A DNA stretch of 64,000 nucleotides, taken from positions 1,182,586 to 1,246,585 of the forward strand of contig NZ_FIZX01000002.1 of assembly GCF_900055185.1 (NCBI RefSeq). The letters run 5' to 3'. The stretch comes from Grimontia celer (GTDB lineage Bacteria; Pseudomonadota; Gammaproteobacteria; Enterobacterales; Vibrionaceae). Below the pieces are notes generated by a model. That model was not told the DNA's origin. It worked only from the letters and a program-made list of their open reading frames with translations, and ran no database searches. This document shows positions 23,445 through 31,618 of the stretch, piece by piece. The position numbers and the translations under genes are program-made. How positions within the stretch are numbered: position 1 is the stretch's first letter; each line of letters begins with the position of its first letter.

Positions 23445-24785
23445 ATGGCAAATATCATTCATGGAACCGAGAACGACGACATTATTGACGGCACGGACGG
23501 TGTTGATTTTATCTATGGTCATGGCGGCAATGACTATATCGAAGGTTGGGATGGTACAGACTACATCTACGGCGGTGACGGCGATGACACTGTTATCGGT
23601 GGTGCTGGCACAGACGAAGTTCACGGTGATGCAGGTAATGACTGGGTACGTGGCGGTCTGCTGAATGACAACCTATTTGGCGATTCTGGCGACGACCGTG
23701 TTGAAGGCTTCGACGGCGATGACAACCTGTACGGCGGTACCGGGAATGACACCTTGTATGGTGGCAAAGGCAATGACAAAGTCTACGGCGGCGATGGTAA
23801 TGACCGTGCACGCGGCAACGAAGGCGATGACTTCGTTAGCGGTGGTTTTGGCAATGACGTTCTCTTTGGCAACACCGGCAACGATGTTATCGAAGGTGAT
23901 GAAGGTGATGACGTACTTTGGGGCAATGAAGGCGCTGATAAGCTGGATGGTGGCCTAGGTAACGACAAGCTCTTCGGTGGCGAAGATAATGACCTGCTTT
24001 CCGGCTTTGACGGCGATGATCTTCTAGAAGGCGGAGACGGCAAAGACGAAATCTATGGTGGTCGCGGCAAAGATTACCTGGACGGCGGCAATGGCGATGA
24101 CATGCTGAATGGCGGCTACGGTGACGACGAGCTTCATGGCGGTCTTGGCAACGACGAACTGTATGGTCGTGGTGACGACGATCAGGTCTTTGGCGGTGCG
24201 GGCGACGATTATGTCAGTGGTGGCCTTGGCAACGACTTTGTGAACGGTGGCTCCGGCAACGACACCATTCTCGGTGAAGAAGGCGATGACACTTTGATTG
24301 GCCTTGAAGGTAACGACACCATTTATGGTGGCCTTGGCAACGATTTCATCGATGGTCACACTGAAGATGACCTGCTTTACGGCTGGTCTGGTAATGACAC
24401 TATCCGAGGTGGACTGGGTAACGACAAACTGTTCGGTGAAGCAGGTAACGACAAGCTTTACGGCCACGACGGACTGGATCGCCTGAATGGCGGTGGCGGT
24501 GACGACTATCTGGATGGCGGCATGGGTCGTGACATCCTGACTGGTGGCGCTGGCCGTGACACCTTCTTCTTCAATAACAGCAGTGAAAACGACATCATTC
24601 TTGACTTCAATGGCAACCTGGACACCATTGCGATTCAGAAGACGCTGGCGACACGCATGTCAGACATCAACATTCGCCAATCTGGTGAAGACGTGATCAT
24701 GACATTTGATAAAGCGCCAACCAAGATCGTGCTGGATAAGTTCAGCGCAACCGATCTGGATGCGTCTATGTTTGATTTCGTATAA
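23445..24785 (+). CDS. RTX protein made of 41 uninterrupted calcium-binding nonapeptides
   Basis: A 446-residue protein. Residues 6-374 are 41 back-to-back nonapeptides of the form xGGxGNDxL, each exactly nine residues, without any interruption. The last 72 residues form a non-repeat tail, with a Phe-Phe-Phe stretch and an acidic end (SMFDFV), the usual place of a type I secretion signal. Each turn of such a parallel beta-roll binds calcium. No catalytic domain, signal peptide or adhesin domain is present, so a purely structural calcium-binding surface or extracellular role is likely. No T1SS genes lie nearby. The ATG has AAGGAAAAGG upstream and a strong terminator follows. Confidence 0.9.
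   Translation: MANIIHGTENDDIIDGTDGVDFIYGHGGNDYIEGWDGTDYIYGGDGDDTVIGGAGTDEVHGDAGNDWVRGGLLNDNLFGDSGDDRVEGFDGDDNLYGGTGNDTLYGGKGNDKVYGGDGNDRARGNEGDDFVSGGFGNDVLFGNTGNDVIEGDEGDDVLWGNEGADKLDGGLGNDKLFGGEDNDLLSGFDGDDLLEGGDGKDEIYGGRGKDYLDGGNGDDMLNGGYGDDELHGGLGNDELYGRGDDDQVFGGAGDDYVSGGLGNDFVNGGSGNDTILGEEGDDTLIGLEGNDTIYGGLGNDFIDGHTEDDLLYGWSGNDTIRGGLGNDKLFGEAGNDKLYGHDGLDRLNGGGGDDYLDGGMGRDILTGGAGRDTFFFNNSSENDIILDFNGNLDTIAIQKTLATRMSDINIRQSGEDVIMTFDKAPTKIVLDKFSATDLDASMFDFV
23460..24567 (+). repeat. Tandem 27-base DNA repeats encoding RTX motifs
   Basis: Successive 27-base units, 41 in number, each encode one nonapeptide and share GGC-GAYGAC or GGCAACGAC cores. They are degenerate and not identical, so they arise from the protein repeat and are not a CRISPR array. 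Confidence 0.85.
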
Positions 24786-24797
24786 GGCTGAAAACCC

Positions 24798-24832
24798 AAA
24801 AGCGGAGGTTTCCCCTCCGCTTTTCTTTTTTA
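24798..24832 (+). terminator. Terminator of the RTX gene
   Basis: AAAAGCGGAGG (24798-24808) pairs with CCTCCGCTTTT (24814-24824), followed by a T run. Confidence 0.88.
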
Positions 24833-24847
24833 CTGCTAGACGCTTTC

Positions 24848-25480
24848 TCAGTCGATAACATCTGGTTTCTTGTCTGGTTTTGCGTAGCTCAGTCGCCCTA
24901 ACCTATTGGTAACGTGGTAGCTATCAAGCCCTGACACAGCAACTGTTTCTAACGCTTCAATGTCGATATAGCCATCGTTCGCTATCACATCGTCTTCTAC
25001 CAGCACGTTATTGATTTCACCTATCACCAGCACTGTGCCATTGATTTCCAGTGTCTGCGATTGTCGCAATAGTAAAGAATATTTGAGTCGACTCTCTGCG
25101 ACAAAGGGAGCTTTCACTCCATCTAACCATTCAGGCGTCAGCCCAGCTTCCGCAAATTCAGAAACTAATTGTTCGTAACGGGCAGATGTTTGATGGGACT
25201 CTTTCCAGATATCAGCATTGACCTGATTGATCGTGTACTCACCGAGCTCAAGTATGTTTTCCAGTGTGTCACGGGTAACGGTATGAGGGCGCATGATCAT
25301 GCCTACCAAAGGCGGATTAGCCCCAATGTGAAAAACCGAACTGACTATCGCGAGATTGTGATTGCCCTTTCCATCGGTTGTGCCGATAAGATTTGCACTC
25401 TTGAATCCAGAGAGACTGTTAATCAGTTTGGCTCGATACCTGTCTTCAAGCTTCCCTAACTCTTCATTGTTGAAATGCAT
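24848..25480 (-). CDS. Flavin-reductase-like FMN-binding protein
   Basis: A 210-residue split-barrel protein: KSANLIGTTDGKGNHNLAIVSSVFHIGANPPLVGMIMRP matches the flavin-reductase FMN-binding part, with GEYTINQVNAD later. Such proteins reduce FMN or act as FMN-dependent oxidoreductases. The ATG has AGAGGTC upstream. It is convergent with the RTX gene across a strong terminator and divergent from the nitrobindin-like gene. Confidence 0.83.
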   Translation of the reverse strand: MHFNNEELGKLEDRYRAKLINSLSGFKSANLIGTTDGKGNHNLAIVSSVFHIGANPPLVGMIMRPHTVTRDTLENILELGEYTINQVNADIWKESHQTSARYEQLVSEFAEAGLTPEWLDGVKAPFVAESRLKYSLLLRQSQTLEINGTVLVIGEINNVLVEDDVIANDGYIDIEALETVAVSGLDSYHVTNRLGRLSYAKPDKKPDVID

Positions 25481-25909
25481 GATGACCTCTTTTTGTCATA
25501 GTTGCTTTCCAATACCAGAATAACGCCCATTTCGATCAATTATTTCGTCTCCAGAATGGAGCCTCCCCTTATTAGCCCAATGTTAGCTCATAATTATGTA
25601 AACACTGGATTTATGGACACAATCTCTCACTTTCACCGACCACTCAGTGAAAGTTCTCAATAACAACAAAACATTCTGAAATTTACTGATTATTATTGAT
25701 TTTCCGGCTTTGTATCATCAAAAATAAACTGATGGCATTGGCCTATCTCTGACTACATTCTTTGTCATCACTTCCTTAGTATCTATCCGCCTGTTCCAAC
25801 TCGCACAACTCAACGATCTACGCATTTAAGCGCTCACAAGCTACGCAGGCGTTGAGTGAAGAAAGTCCCCAACGGAAAGCTTGGGCTTAACAAAAAAAGG
25901 AAGACAATA
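25481..25909. other. Divergent intergenic region with hairpin
   Basis: The 429 bases separate the flavin-reductase and nitrobindin-like genes. A perfect 8-base inverted repeat, ACTTTCAC (25629-25636) and GTGAAAGT (25647-25654), could be an operator. Otherwise it is AT-rich and noncoding. Confidence 0.45.
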
Positions 25910-26563
25910 ATGAGCAAAACTGCAATCAAAATCGCGCTGCTGTCGTTGGCTGTTTCAGCCAGCGCTGTATCTCATGCTGAGGACAAAGCAACCAATCAAG
26001 ATGAAGTCATAAATGGTATTAACTTCGGCCCTTTGGCGCAGTTAGTTGGCACTTGGAAAAGCGCGGAACAAGGCGGCATTGATGTAGCACCTGCCCAGTC
26101 AGGTACAGAAAATGGCGAAGGCGCGCCGGCTGCGACCCCTCTCTACGAAGTGATGACATTTGAAGTCGCAGCGGATGCCACCAATGCGAGCGAACAGTAC
26201 CTAGCAGCGATTTACTACAAACAGGAAGTATTCCGCAAAGCTGACGACACCAAGTTTCATGACCAACGCGGTTATCTGATTTACGACCACAAAAATCAGA
26301 CCGTTTACAACTCGTTTTGCGTGCCTCGCGCAACATGTGTCGTTGCAGAAGGGAAAGCGGGAAATGACATGACCCTAGTGGCGTCTGGTGAGGGGATCGC
26401 ACAATCTAACTTTATGACCGACAATGCCAGCACCGAAGATTTCACCATGAACATTAAAATTGATGGTGACAAGCTAACTTACACAGAAACAGTGAAACTT
26501 GATATTTACGGTAAGCCTTTCTCGCACACTGATAGCGATACTCTGATCCGTATCAGCAACTAA
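25910..26563 (+). CDS. Secreted heme-binding beta-barrel (nitrobindin-like) protein
   Basis: A 217-residue protein with a signal peptide (MSKTAIKIALLSLAVSASAVSHA). The mature N-terminus reads NFGPLAQLVGTWKSAEQGG, the GTW start of the nitrobindin (THAP4/DUF1794-like) heme-binding barrel, and RGYLIYD recurs near residue 130. Family members bind heme and nitric oxide; an exported form is less usual. The two cysteines in SFCVPRATCVV could form a disulfide, fitting a periplasmic site. A longer frame from 25856 is open, but the ATG at 25910 has AAAGGAAG. Confidence 0.75.
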   Translation: MSKTAIKIALLSLAVSASAVSHAEDKATNQDEVINGINFGPLAQLVGTWKSAEQGGIDVAPAQSGTENGEGAPAATPLYEVMTFEVAADATNASEQYLAAIYYKQEVFRKADDTKFHDQRGYLIYDHKNQTVYNSFCVPRATCVVAEGKAGNDMTLVASGEGIAQSNFMTDNASTEDFTMNIKIDGDKLTYTETVKLDIYGKPFSHTDSDTLIRISN

Positions 26564-26565
26564 CA

Positions 26566-26594
26566 GAAATGCCCTCCGATTCGGAGGGCATTTC
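26566..26594 (+). terminator. Terminator of the nitrobindin-like gene
   Basis: A perfect 14-base stem, 26566-26579 with 26581-26594, sits directly after the stop codon and also faces the convergent PLP-enzyme gene. Confidence 0.83.
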
Positions 26595-26611
26595 TCTGTC
26601 TCTCAGCGTTG

Positions 26612-27511
26612 TCACTCACCATACTTTCGTTGGTATCTCGGCACCATGCTCTCATTACCAATAATGCCACCTTGATGAACATAGAGCAGCGATTTGTCTT
26701 TGTTCTCCGGTAACCACTCGCTCAGACATCGCCACATCAAAGGGTCGTACAATAAATCAAACTCAACCCCGGTCTGTTCCAGCAGCGCTTTCCACGTTTG
26801 GTAATCATGAAGGTACAACTTTCCAAAATGGTGCTTTGACGGAGCTTCTAAAACCGTTGGAAAGCACGACTCACCGAGTTCTTCAAACTGCTGAACTAAA
26901 TAATCTTTCCCACCTACACACGGGCATGTCAGTACTTCAATGCCATGCGCTTTAAGGTGCTTGTGTAAAAACAGCGCGGTAGTCCCTGTTCCTGACGGCA
27001 ATGCCACACAAACATTCTCTACCTGCATAGATTGCACCCAATCCAGAATCTCCTCCGCCAGCTTCGCGACACCCTGCTCTGCGATGGGGGAGCGCCCTCC
27101 TTCCGGTACATACAAATATCCTTCACCAAGCTTTTTAGCTTGAATGTAATCGTGAGGATGGATAGGTTCATCCGTCAGCTTCGAAACTGCAATCACTTCC
27201 GCGCCCAGTTCCAACGCTATCCGATAATTTCCGATGGGATTGTCTTTCAACCAATCAGGGATTCGATCAACATAGAACTCCAATTGCCAACCTTTAATCT
27301 TGGCTAACGCTGCAAGCGACAGCAGCGAGTTTGCCTGTGGGGAGCCGTAACCAATCAGATGGGTGATGTTCTTGTCTTCTATTTCCAACAAAGCCATTAG
27401 CTTCCGCGCCTTGTTGCCAGAGAAATGCGGGTGAAGCTGGTCGTCGCGTTTCAAAAAGAAGGATGAACCGCCAAAGGTATGTTGGGTGACCGGGGTTTGG
27501 GAGAGTTTCAT
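26612..27511 (-). CDS. PLP-dependent D-cysteine desulfhydrase / ACC deaminase-like enzyme
   Basis: A 299-residue fold-type II PLP enzyme. FFLKRDDQLHPHFSGNKARKL holds the Schiff-base Lys (in GNKARK, about residue 34), and VALPSGTGTTALFL is the phosphate-binding loop. The ACC deaminase/D-cysteine desulfhydrase branch includes enzymes that deaminate D-cysteine or 1-aminocyclopropane-1-carboxylate; which one cannot be read from sequence. It lies 33 bases downstream of the Lrp-type gene on the same strand, which probably regulates it. Confidence 0.88.
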   Translation of the reverse strand: MKLSQTPVTQHTFGGSSFFLKRDDQLHPHFSGNKARKLMALLEIEDKNITHLIGYGSPQANSLLSLAALAKIKGWQLEFYVDRIPDWLKDNPIGNYRIALELGAEVIAVSKLTDEPIHPHDYIQAKKLGEGYLYVPEGGRSPIAEQGVAKLAEEILDWVQSMQVENVCVALPSGTGTTALFLHKHLKAHGIEVLTCPCVGGKDYLVQQFEELGESCFPTVLEAPSKHHFGKLYLHDYQTWKALLEQTGVEFDLLYDPLMWRCLSEWLPENKDKSLLYVHQGGIIGNESMVPRYQRKYGE

Positions 27512-27544
27512 TTACATCAATAAAATCTGGCTAATTGGTTGATT

Positions 27545-28018
27545 TTATCTGACTTCACTTCCCAACCCAATCGCCGTTTCAAACTTCACCTGACGCATGG
27601 CCACAGACGTGTGGAATTTTCGGATATTCAAGTCAGTGTGAAGAACACGCTCTACAAAAGCTTCATAAGCTTTGATATCAGGCACATTGACGATCAACAC
27701 GAAATCATAGCTGCCAGAAGTCTGGTAACACTGAGTCACCTCAGGCGCTTTCAGGATTGAAGACCGGAAAACCTGATAAATCTCCCGACGGTCCCGTTCC
27801 ATTTCTACCGAGACAATCATTGTCATCTTCACGCCTGCTAACTCTGGGTTGAGAATCGACACATCTTTCGCAATCACACCCTCATCACGCAGTCGTTTAA
27901 CGCGTTTCAGACACGCAGGTGCAGATAGCCCAACCTTCTCTGCCAACGCGACATTGGCGATGCGATTGTCTGTTTGAAGTGCCATCAAAATTCGCTCGTC
28001 GATACGGTCAATTTCCAT
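27545..28018 (-). CDS. Lrp/AsnC-family regulator
   Basis: A 157-residue Lrp-type regulator with helix-turn-helix (NRIANVALAEKVGLSAPACLKRVKRLRDEGVI) and a C-terminal ligand (RAM) domain. It starts the two-gene unit with the PLP enzyme and is divergent from the nucleoside-gate gene at 28165. This layout suggests that it senses an amino acid handled by the unit. Confidence 0.92.
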   Translation of the reverse strand: MEIDRIDERILMALQTDNRIANVALAEKVGLSAPACLKRVKRLRDEGVIAKDVSILNPELAGVKMTMIVSVEMERDRREIYQVFRSSILKAPEVTQCYQTSGSYDFVLIVNVPDIKAYEAFVERVLHTDLNIRKFHTSVAMRQVKFETAIGLGSEVR

Positions 28019-28164
28019 ATTTCTTAACCTACCATTTTTATACCTTAATATTTCTTATACTACCGTATAAAAGAAACATACAACTCTTTATGGCCGCCAA
28101 TTAGAAATAATATTAATACAAATCGGTTTAATATGGGAGCTATCAGTTAGACAAGGAGGTAGGT

Positions 28165-29130
28165 ATGCAAAAGGTAGTCGAGTTTTTCAGGCGGACAATC
28201 GTCGACAGTGTCAATGTAGCAATGACGCTATACAAAGTGATGATCCCTACCATCATCGTGGTAAAGATCTTCGAGGAGTTCGGCGGCGTGGTCTGGTTTT
28301 CCAATTTCATTGCACCTCTAATGAATGCAGTTGGCCTTCCCAGTGAAATGGGCTTGGTCTGGGCGACCGCTATCTTTGTGAATATATACTCTGCCCTTGT
28401 CGTTCTTATAAATACTGATGTCACCATGTCAGTAGCCCAAGCTTCCATTCTAAGCTGCATGATCTTGCTTGCGCACTCAATGCCAATTGAAGTCGGGCTC
28501 GCCAAGAAATCCGGTGTTTCTGTCTGGTGGAGCATTCTTACCCGTGTTGGCGGTGCATTGCTTCTTGGCTGGCTCTTACATTTGACATACAGCGCAACGG
28601 GATCGCTGCAAGAACAGGCACAAATCATCTGGCAACCCTCCATGGAAACAGACACGTCGCTCGCTGTCTGGGGAATTAGTCAGCTTCAGAATTTGATTTT
28701 GGTCTTCGTGATTATTGTCGCCTTGATATTCGTGCTAAATATTCTCAAGGTAATAGGTATTGAAAAACTTATCGCCAAGGCACTAAGTCCTTTCCTTCGT
28801 TTGCTTGGCATCAGCAAAGAGGCCACGAATCTGACGCTGATTGGTATAACTTTGGGTCTTTCATATGGAGGTGGCCTGCTTATCAATGAGGCCAAGAAGG
28901 GACATATACCGCCTCGGGATATATTTACAGCCATTACTTTGCTCGGGCTACTGCACAGCCTGATCGAAGATACTCTCTTGATGCTGGTGATTGGTGCTGA
29001 CTTTACTGCCATCTTCTGGGGAAGATTGGTCTTTGCATTGGTTTTAGTGGGTGTTGTATCCAGACTAATGCGACTGATCGATGGCAAACGCTGTGAGCGT
29101 CTTTTTTACCGCTCCGTTGCGACTGCTTAG
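28165..29130 (+). CDS. Nucleoside-recognition (gate) domain membrane protein
   Basis: A 321-residue membrane protein with about eight hydrophobic helices and two gate-type halves: SVNVAMTLYKVMIPTIIVVK and, later, LLGISKEATNLTLIGITLGLSYGGG. Such proteins are related to the pore domain of concentrative nucleoside transporters. The transported molecule is unknown, but the divergent Lrp gene and PLP enzyme make an amino acid or a related product plausible. The ATG has AAGGAGGTAGG upstream. Confidence 0.85.
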   Translation: MQKVVEFFRRTIVDSVNVAMTLYKVMIPTIIVVKIFEEFGGVVWFSNFIAPLMNAVGLPSEMGLVWATAIFVNIYSALVVLINTDVTMSVAQASILSCMILLAHSMPIEVGLAKKSGVSVWWSILTRVGGALLLGWLLHLTYSATGSLQEQAQIIWQPSMETDTSLAVWGISQLQNLILVFVIIVALIFVLNILKVIGIEKLIAKALSPFLRLLGISKEATNLTLIGITLGLSYGGGLLINEAKKGHIPPRDIFTAITLLGLLHSLIEDTLLMLVIGADFTAIFWGRLVFALVLVGVVSRLMRLIDGKRCERLFYRSVATA

Positions 29131-29141
29131 TCTACTCAAAT

Positions 29142-29160
29142 AGGGGGGATTTTTCCCCCT
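29142..29160 (+). terminator. Weak terminator of the gate-domain gene
   Basis: AGGGGG (29142-29147) pairs with CCCCCT (29155-29160) around a T-rich loop. The T tract after it is poor, so the assignment is tentative. Confidence 0.45.
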
Positions 29161-29371
29161 TACATCTTACCTCACCCAATTAATGCCTACCCTTTTTGTC
29201 TTTTTTATAAATAAAGACCATATAATCTTTACAATATTCGCCTTCACTCATAACACTCCGAAAAATTAACTTGATCAGTTTCAAAGTAGCCAAATAAATA
29301 TCAATGCAATCAAACTCTAAGACTACTATCAAAATGAAACCAAACAGGATGTTCAATAAAAAGGTGACAAT

Positions 29372-30193
29372 ATGTTCAGGTTCGTTTTTGCAATATTGCT
29401 AGGTTTTATTTCGTTCCAGAGTTCAGCAGATGACCGAAAGTTAGAATTCATTCTCAAAGATGGACCGCAGGTACTCTTTGAGAAAACAGTAGGCATTGAT
29501 CAGATGCAAGCGTCGGCGGCTCAGCGCTCACTGTCGTTTCAGTCTCCCGTTTACAACAAGCCAATGGCTTACGAAGGTCTGTCCTTCAAAGATGTTGCAA
29601 GCCAGGCCGGCGTTGACTTCAGCAAAGTAGAAGAAATCAAGTTTGTCGCGTTGGATGGCTTTGTCGCAACTTGGTCTAAAGGCACAACGAAAAGCCCGTT
29701 GATCGTGGTGACTGGCGAGCAAGGTACTGGAGGGAAATTCACCGACATTGGTGAAGGCAAAGAGACGCTCAATCCAGGGCCATTTTATGTCATGACGACG
29801 GATCCTAAAGAATATAACAATTGGATATGGCCGTTTCAGGTTTATAAGATAGAGCTTAATTATCAAGCGCCAAAACCGGATTATTACCCTTCGGGAGCGG
29901 AAGACAAACCCGTTATTATGGCCGGATACAATGCATTCAAATCCACATGTATTTCTTGCCATTCTATTAATCTGGAAGGTGGCGACATTGGCCCGGAATT
30001 AAATATCCCCAAAAATATTACTGAATATAGAGATATCGAATACTTAAAGGCTTTCATTAAGAATCCGAACTCATATCGAGCCAAATCACGGATGCTGACG
30101 TTTGAACATCTTTCCGATCAGCAGTTGAATGAGCTTATCGAATATATGGCGTATATGGGTTCATTGAAAATGCTGGATAAGATTAACGAGTAA
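29372..30193 (+). CDS. Exported cytochrome c protein with a molybdopterin-oxidoreductase-like N-terminus
   Basis: A 273-residue protein with a signal peptide (about 1-19). The first half (GLSFKDVASQAGVDFSKVEEIKFVALDGF) resembles the fold of periplasmic molybdopterin-binding domains but is short. The second half holds one haem c site, CISCH (about residue 193), and the axial Met is likely in KSRMLTF. An electron carrier in the periplasm is the natural guess. The convergent neighbour, a redoxin with CPGC, may share redox work but is not in the same operon. Confidence 0.82.
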   Translation: MFRFVFAILLGFISFQSSADDRKLEFILKDGPQVLFEKTVGIDQMQASAAQRSLSFQSPVYNKPMAYEGLSFKDVASQAGVDFSKVEEIKFVALDGFVATWSKGTTKSPLIVVTGEQGTGGKFTDIGEGKETLNPGPFYVMTTDPKEYNNWIWPFQVYKIELNYQAPKPDYYPSGAEDKPVIMAGYNAFKSTCISCHSINLEGGDIGPELNIPKNITEYRDIEYLKAFIKNPNSYRAKSRMLTFEHLSDQQLNELIEYMAYMGSLKMLDKINE

Positions 30194-30199
30194 AACCAA

Positions 30200-30224
30200 A
30201 AGAGCCGACCACGTGTCGGCTCTT
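30200..30224. terminator. Terminator between cytochrome c and redoxin genes
   Basis: AAGAGCCGAC (30200-30209) pairs with GTCGGCTCTT (30215-30224). It lies between convergent genes and can serve both. Confidence 0.82.
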
Positions 30225-30242
30225 AACTTCAGGTAGTTTGAC

Positions 30243-30818
30243 TTACACCTTGCAACCATACTCGTCACACCCATTGTGACCATCGACAGCCTTACCGCCC
30301 TGGCGACGAGTGCTCACAGTCTGGCTTGCTGCCTCTGCGTATGCTTTCTCTTCCAGCAATGAGCCAATGAGCGCACCCACCTGCATATCGCTCAGCATAC
30401 CAAAATGGTTTAGCCTGAGTTTTCCATGCTGATCCAGAATGAGAAGCGTCGGCGTTCCACCAAACTGATAACGGTCCATGGTTTTTGGGATTGGGTTGTG
30501 CTCACTCGGTTGATCAATCGCTACGGGAAACTTAATACGATATTCATGGATAAACGCTCGCAGTGCATCAGGTGTCATCACATCGTGATGCTCAAAAACA
30601 GAATGCAGACCAATGACCTGAACGCCTGAGTCTGAGAATGTGCTCTGAATGTTCTTTGCCAGTGGTAAACCATGGGAAATACAACCAGGGCACAGCATTT
30701 GAAATACATAGATGACAACGACTTTCCCCAGATATTCATTAAGTTCGATGGGTCGCTCCGTATTCAACCATTCACTAGCGGTCAGCTTGAAAGTCCGACC
30801 GGATAATACACTCGACAT
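30243..30818 (-). CDS. Thioredoxin-fold peroxiredoxin/redoxin-like protein
   Basis: A 191-residue thioredoxin-fold protein; YVFQMLCPGCISHGLPLA carries the CPGC active site (about residues 58-61). The sequence GVQVIGLHSVFEHHD and FGGTPTLLILDQHGKLRL with its cis-Pro fit the AhpC/TSA-like and TlpA-like redoxins. The C-terminus ends in HNGCDEYGCKV with two more cysteines. There is no signal peptide, so it is probably cytoplasmic. The ATG has GAGGAAG upstream. Confidence 0.85.
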   Translation of the reverse strand: MSSVLSGRTFKLTASEWLNTERPIELNEYLGKVVVIYVFQMLCPGCISHGLPLAKNIQSTFSDSGVQVIGLHSVFEHHDVMTPDALRAFIHEYRIKFPVAIDQPSEHNPIPKTMDRYQFGGTPTLLILDQHGKLRLNHFGMLSDMQVGALIGSLLEEKAYAEAASQTVSTRRQGGKAVDGHNGCDEYGCKV

Positions 30819-30951
30819 ATCTTCCTCTCACCAATTATAGTTTCGACTCGAAATCAATATACCTTTCTACAGATACTCATGTCAATTTTCCTTTGGTTGT
30901 CCGATATCTCAGGAGTATCATTTTCGCGCAGCAACTTCAGTGAAAAAGACC

Positions 30952-31581
30952 ATGAACTATTTCGAATCTCCCTTCGTCGGCAAACCTATCTCCGAGCAAA
31001 TCACCAATCCCAACATCCTTGTTGGCAGACACAGTTACTACTCGGGTTATTACCATGGGCACAGCTTTGACGATTGCGCTCGCTATTTGATGCCTAATCG
31101 CGATGACGTCGACAAGATCATCATTGGCAGCTTCTGTTCCATTGGCTCCGGCGCAGTATTTATGATGGCGGGCAACCAAGGCCACAGATTGGATTGGGTC
31201 AGTACCTTTCCATTTTTCTATCAGGACAATGAGAATTTTGCCGGTGCCAAAGACGGCTTCACACGCGCCGGTGATACTGTGGTTGGCAATGATGTCTGGA
31301 TTGGTTCAGAAGCCATGATCATGGCAGGCGTGAAGATTGGAGACGGCGCCATCATTGCCAGTCGTGCCCTTGTGACGAAAGATGTCGCCCCTTACGAAGT
31401 GGTTGGTTCCAACCCCGCTAAACACATCAAATTCCGATTCAATGAGGCTGAAATTCAAATGCTACTAGAAATGCAGTGGTGGAACTGGAGCGATGAACAA
31501 CTGAAGGGTTGTATGGATTTAATGTGCTCTTCAGACATTGAGGGGTTTTACAAATATTGGAAGACACAAGTTTCCGAGTAG
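30952..31581 (+). CDS. catB: CatB-type (hexapeptide) chloramphenicol O-acetyltransferase-like protein
   Basis: A 209-residue left-handed beta-helix acetyltransferase of the xenobiotic (CatB/Vat) group. The start [49 protein letters not shown] and [11 protein letters not shown] closely follow CatB chloramphenicol acetyltransferases, and the catalytic His is in GNQGH. The ATG at 30952 matches the usual family start; a GTG at 30940 would add four residues. It is a single gene convergent with phnP, not in a cassette or mobile unit, so it may be intrinsic. Drug specificity cannot be read from sequence. Confidence 0.88.
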   Translation: MNYFESPFVGKPISEQITNPNILVGRHSYYSGYYHGHSFDDCARYLMPNRDDVDKIIIGSFCSIGSGAVFMMAGNQGHRLDWVSTFPFFYQDNENFAGAKDGFTRAGDTVVGNDVWIGSEAMIMAGVKIGDGAIIASRALVTKDVAPYEVVGSNPAKHIKFRFNEAEIQMLLEMQWWNWSDEQLKGCMDLMCSSDIEGFYKYWKTQVSE

Positions 31582-31595
31582 GCTTTTAATGCGTT

Positions 31596-31618
31596 AGGGC
31601 GACAAGTCGCCCTTATAT
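31596..31618. terminator. Terminator catB / phn operon
   Basis: AGGGCGAC (31596-31603) pairs with GTCGCCCT (31606-31613) with a 2-base loop, followed by TATAT. It overlaps the last base of the phnP stop and lies between convergent genes. Confidence 0.72.

Noticed and set aside
23593-24467. Antisense and out-of-frame ORFs inside the RTX gene
   Set aside because: They are shadow frames of the repeated codons and give low-complexity proteins.
23460-24567. Regular short DNA repeats resembling a CRISPR array
   Set aside because: The period is 27 bases without separate spacers and it encodes RTX nonapeptides in frame, so the regularity comes from the protein.
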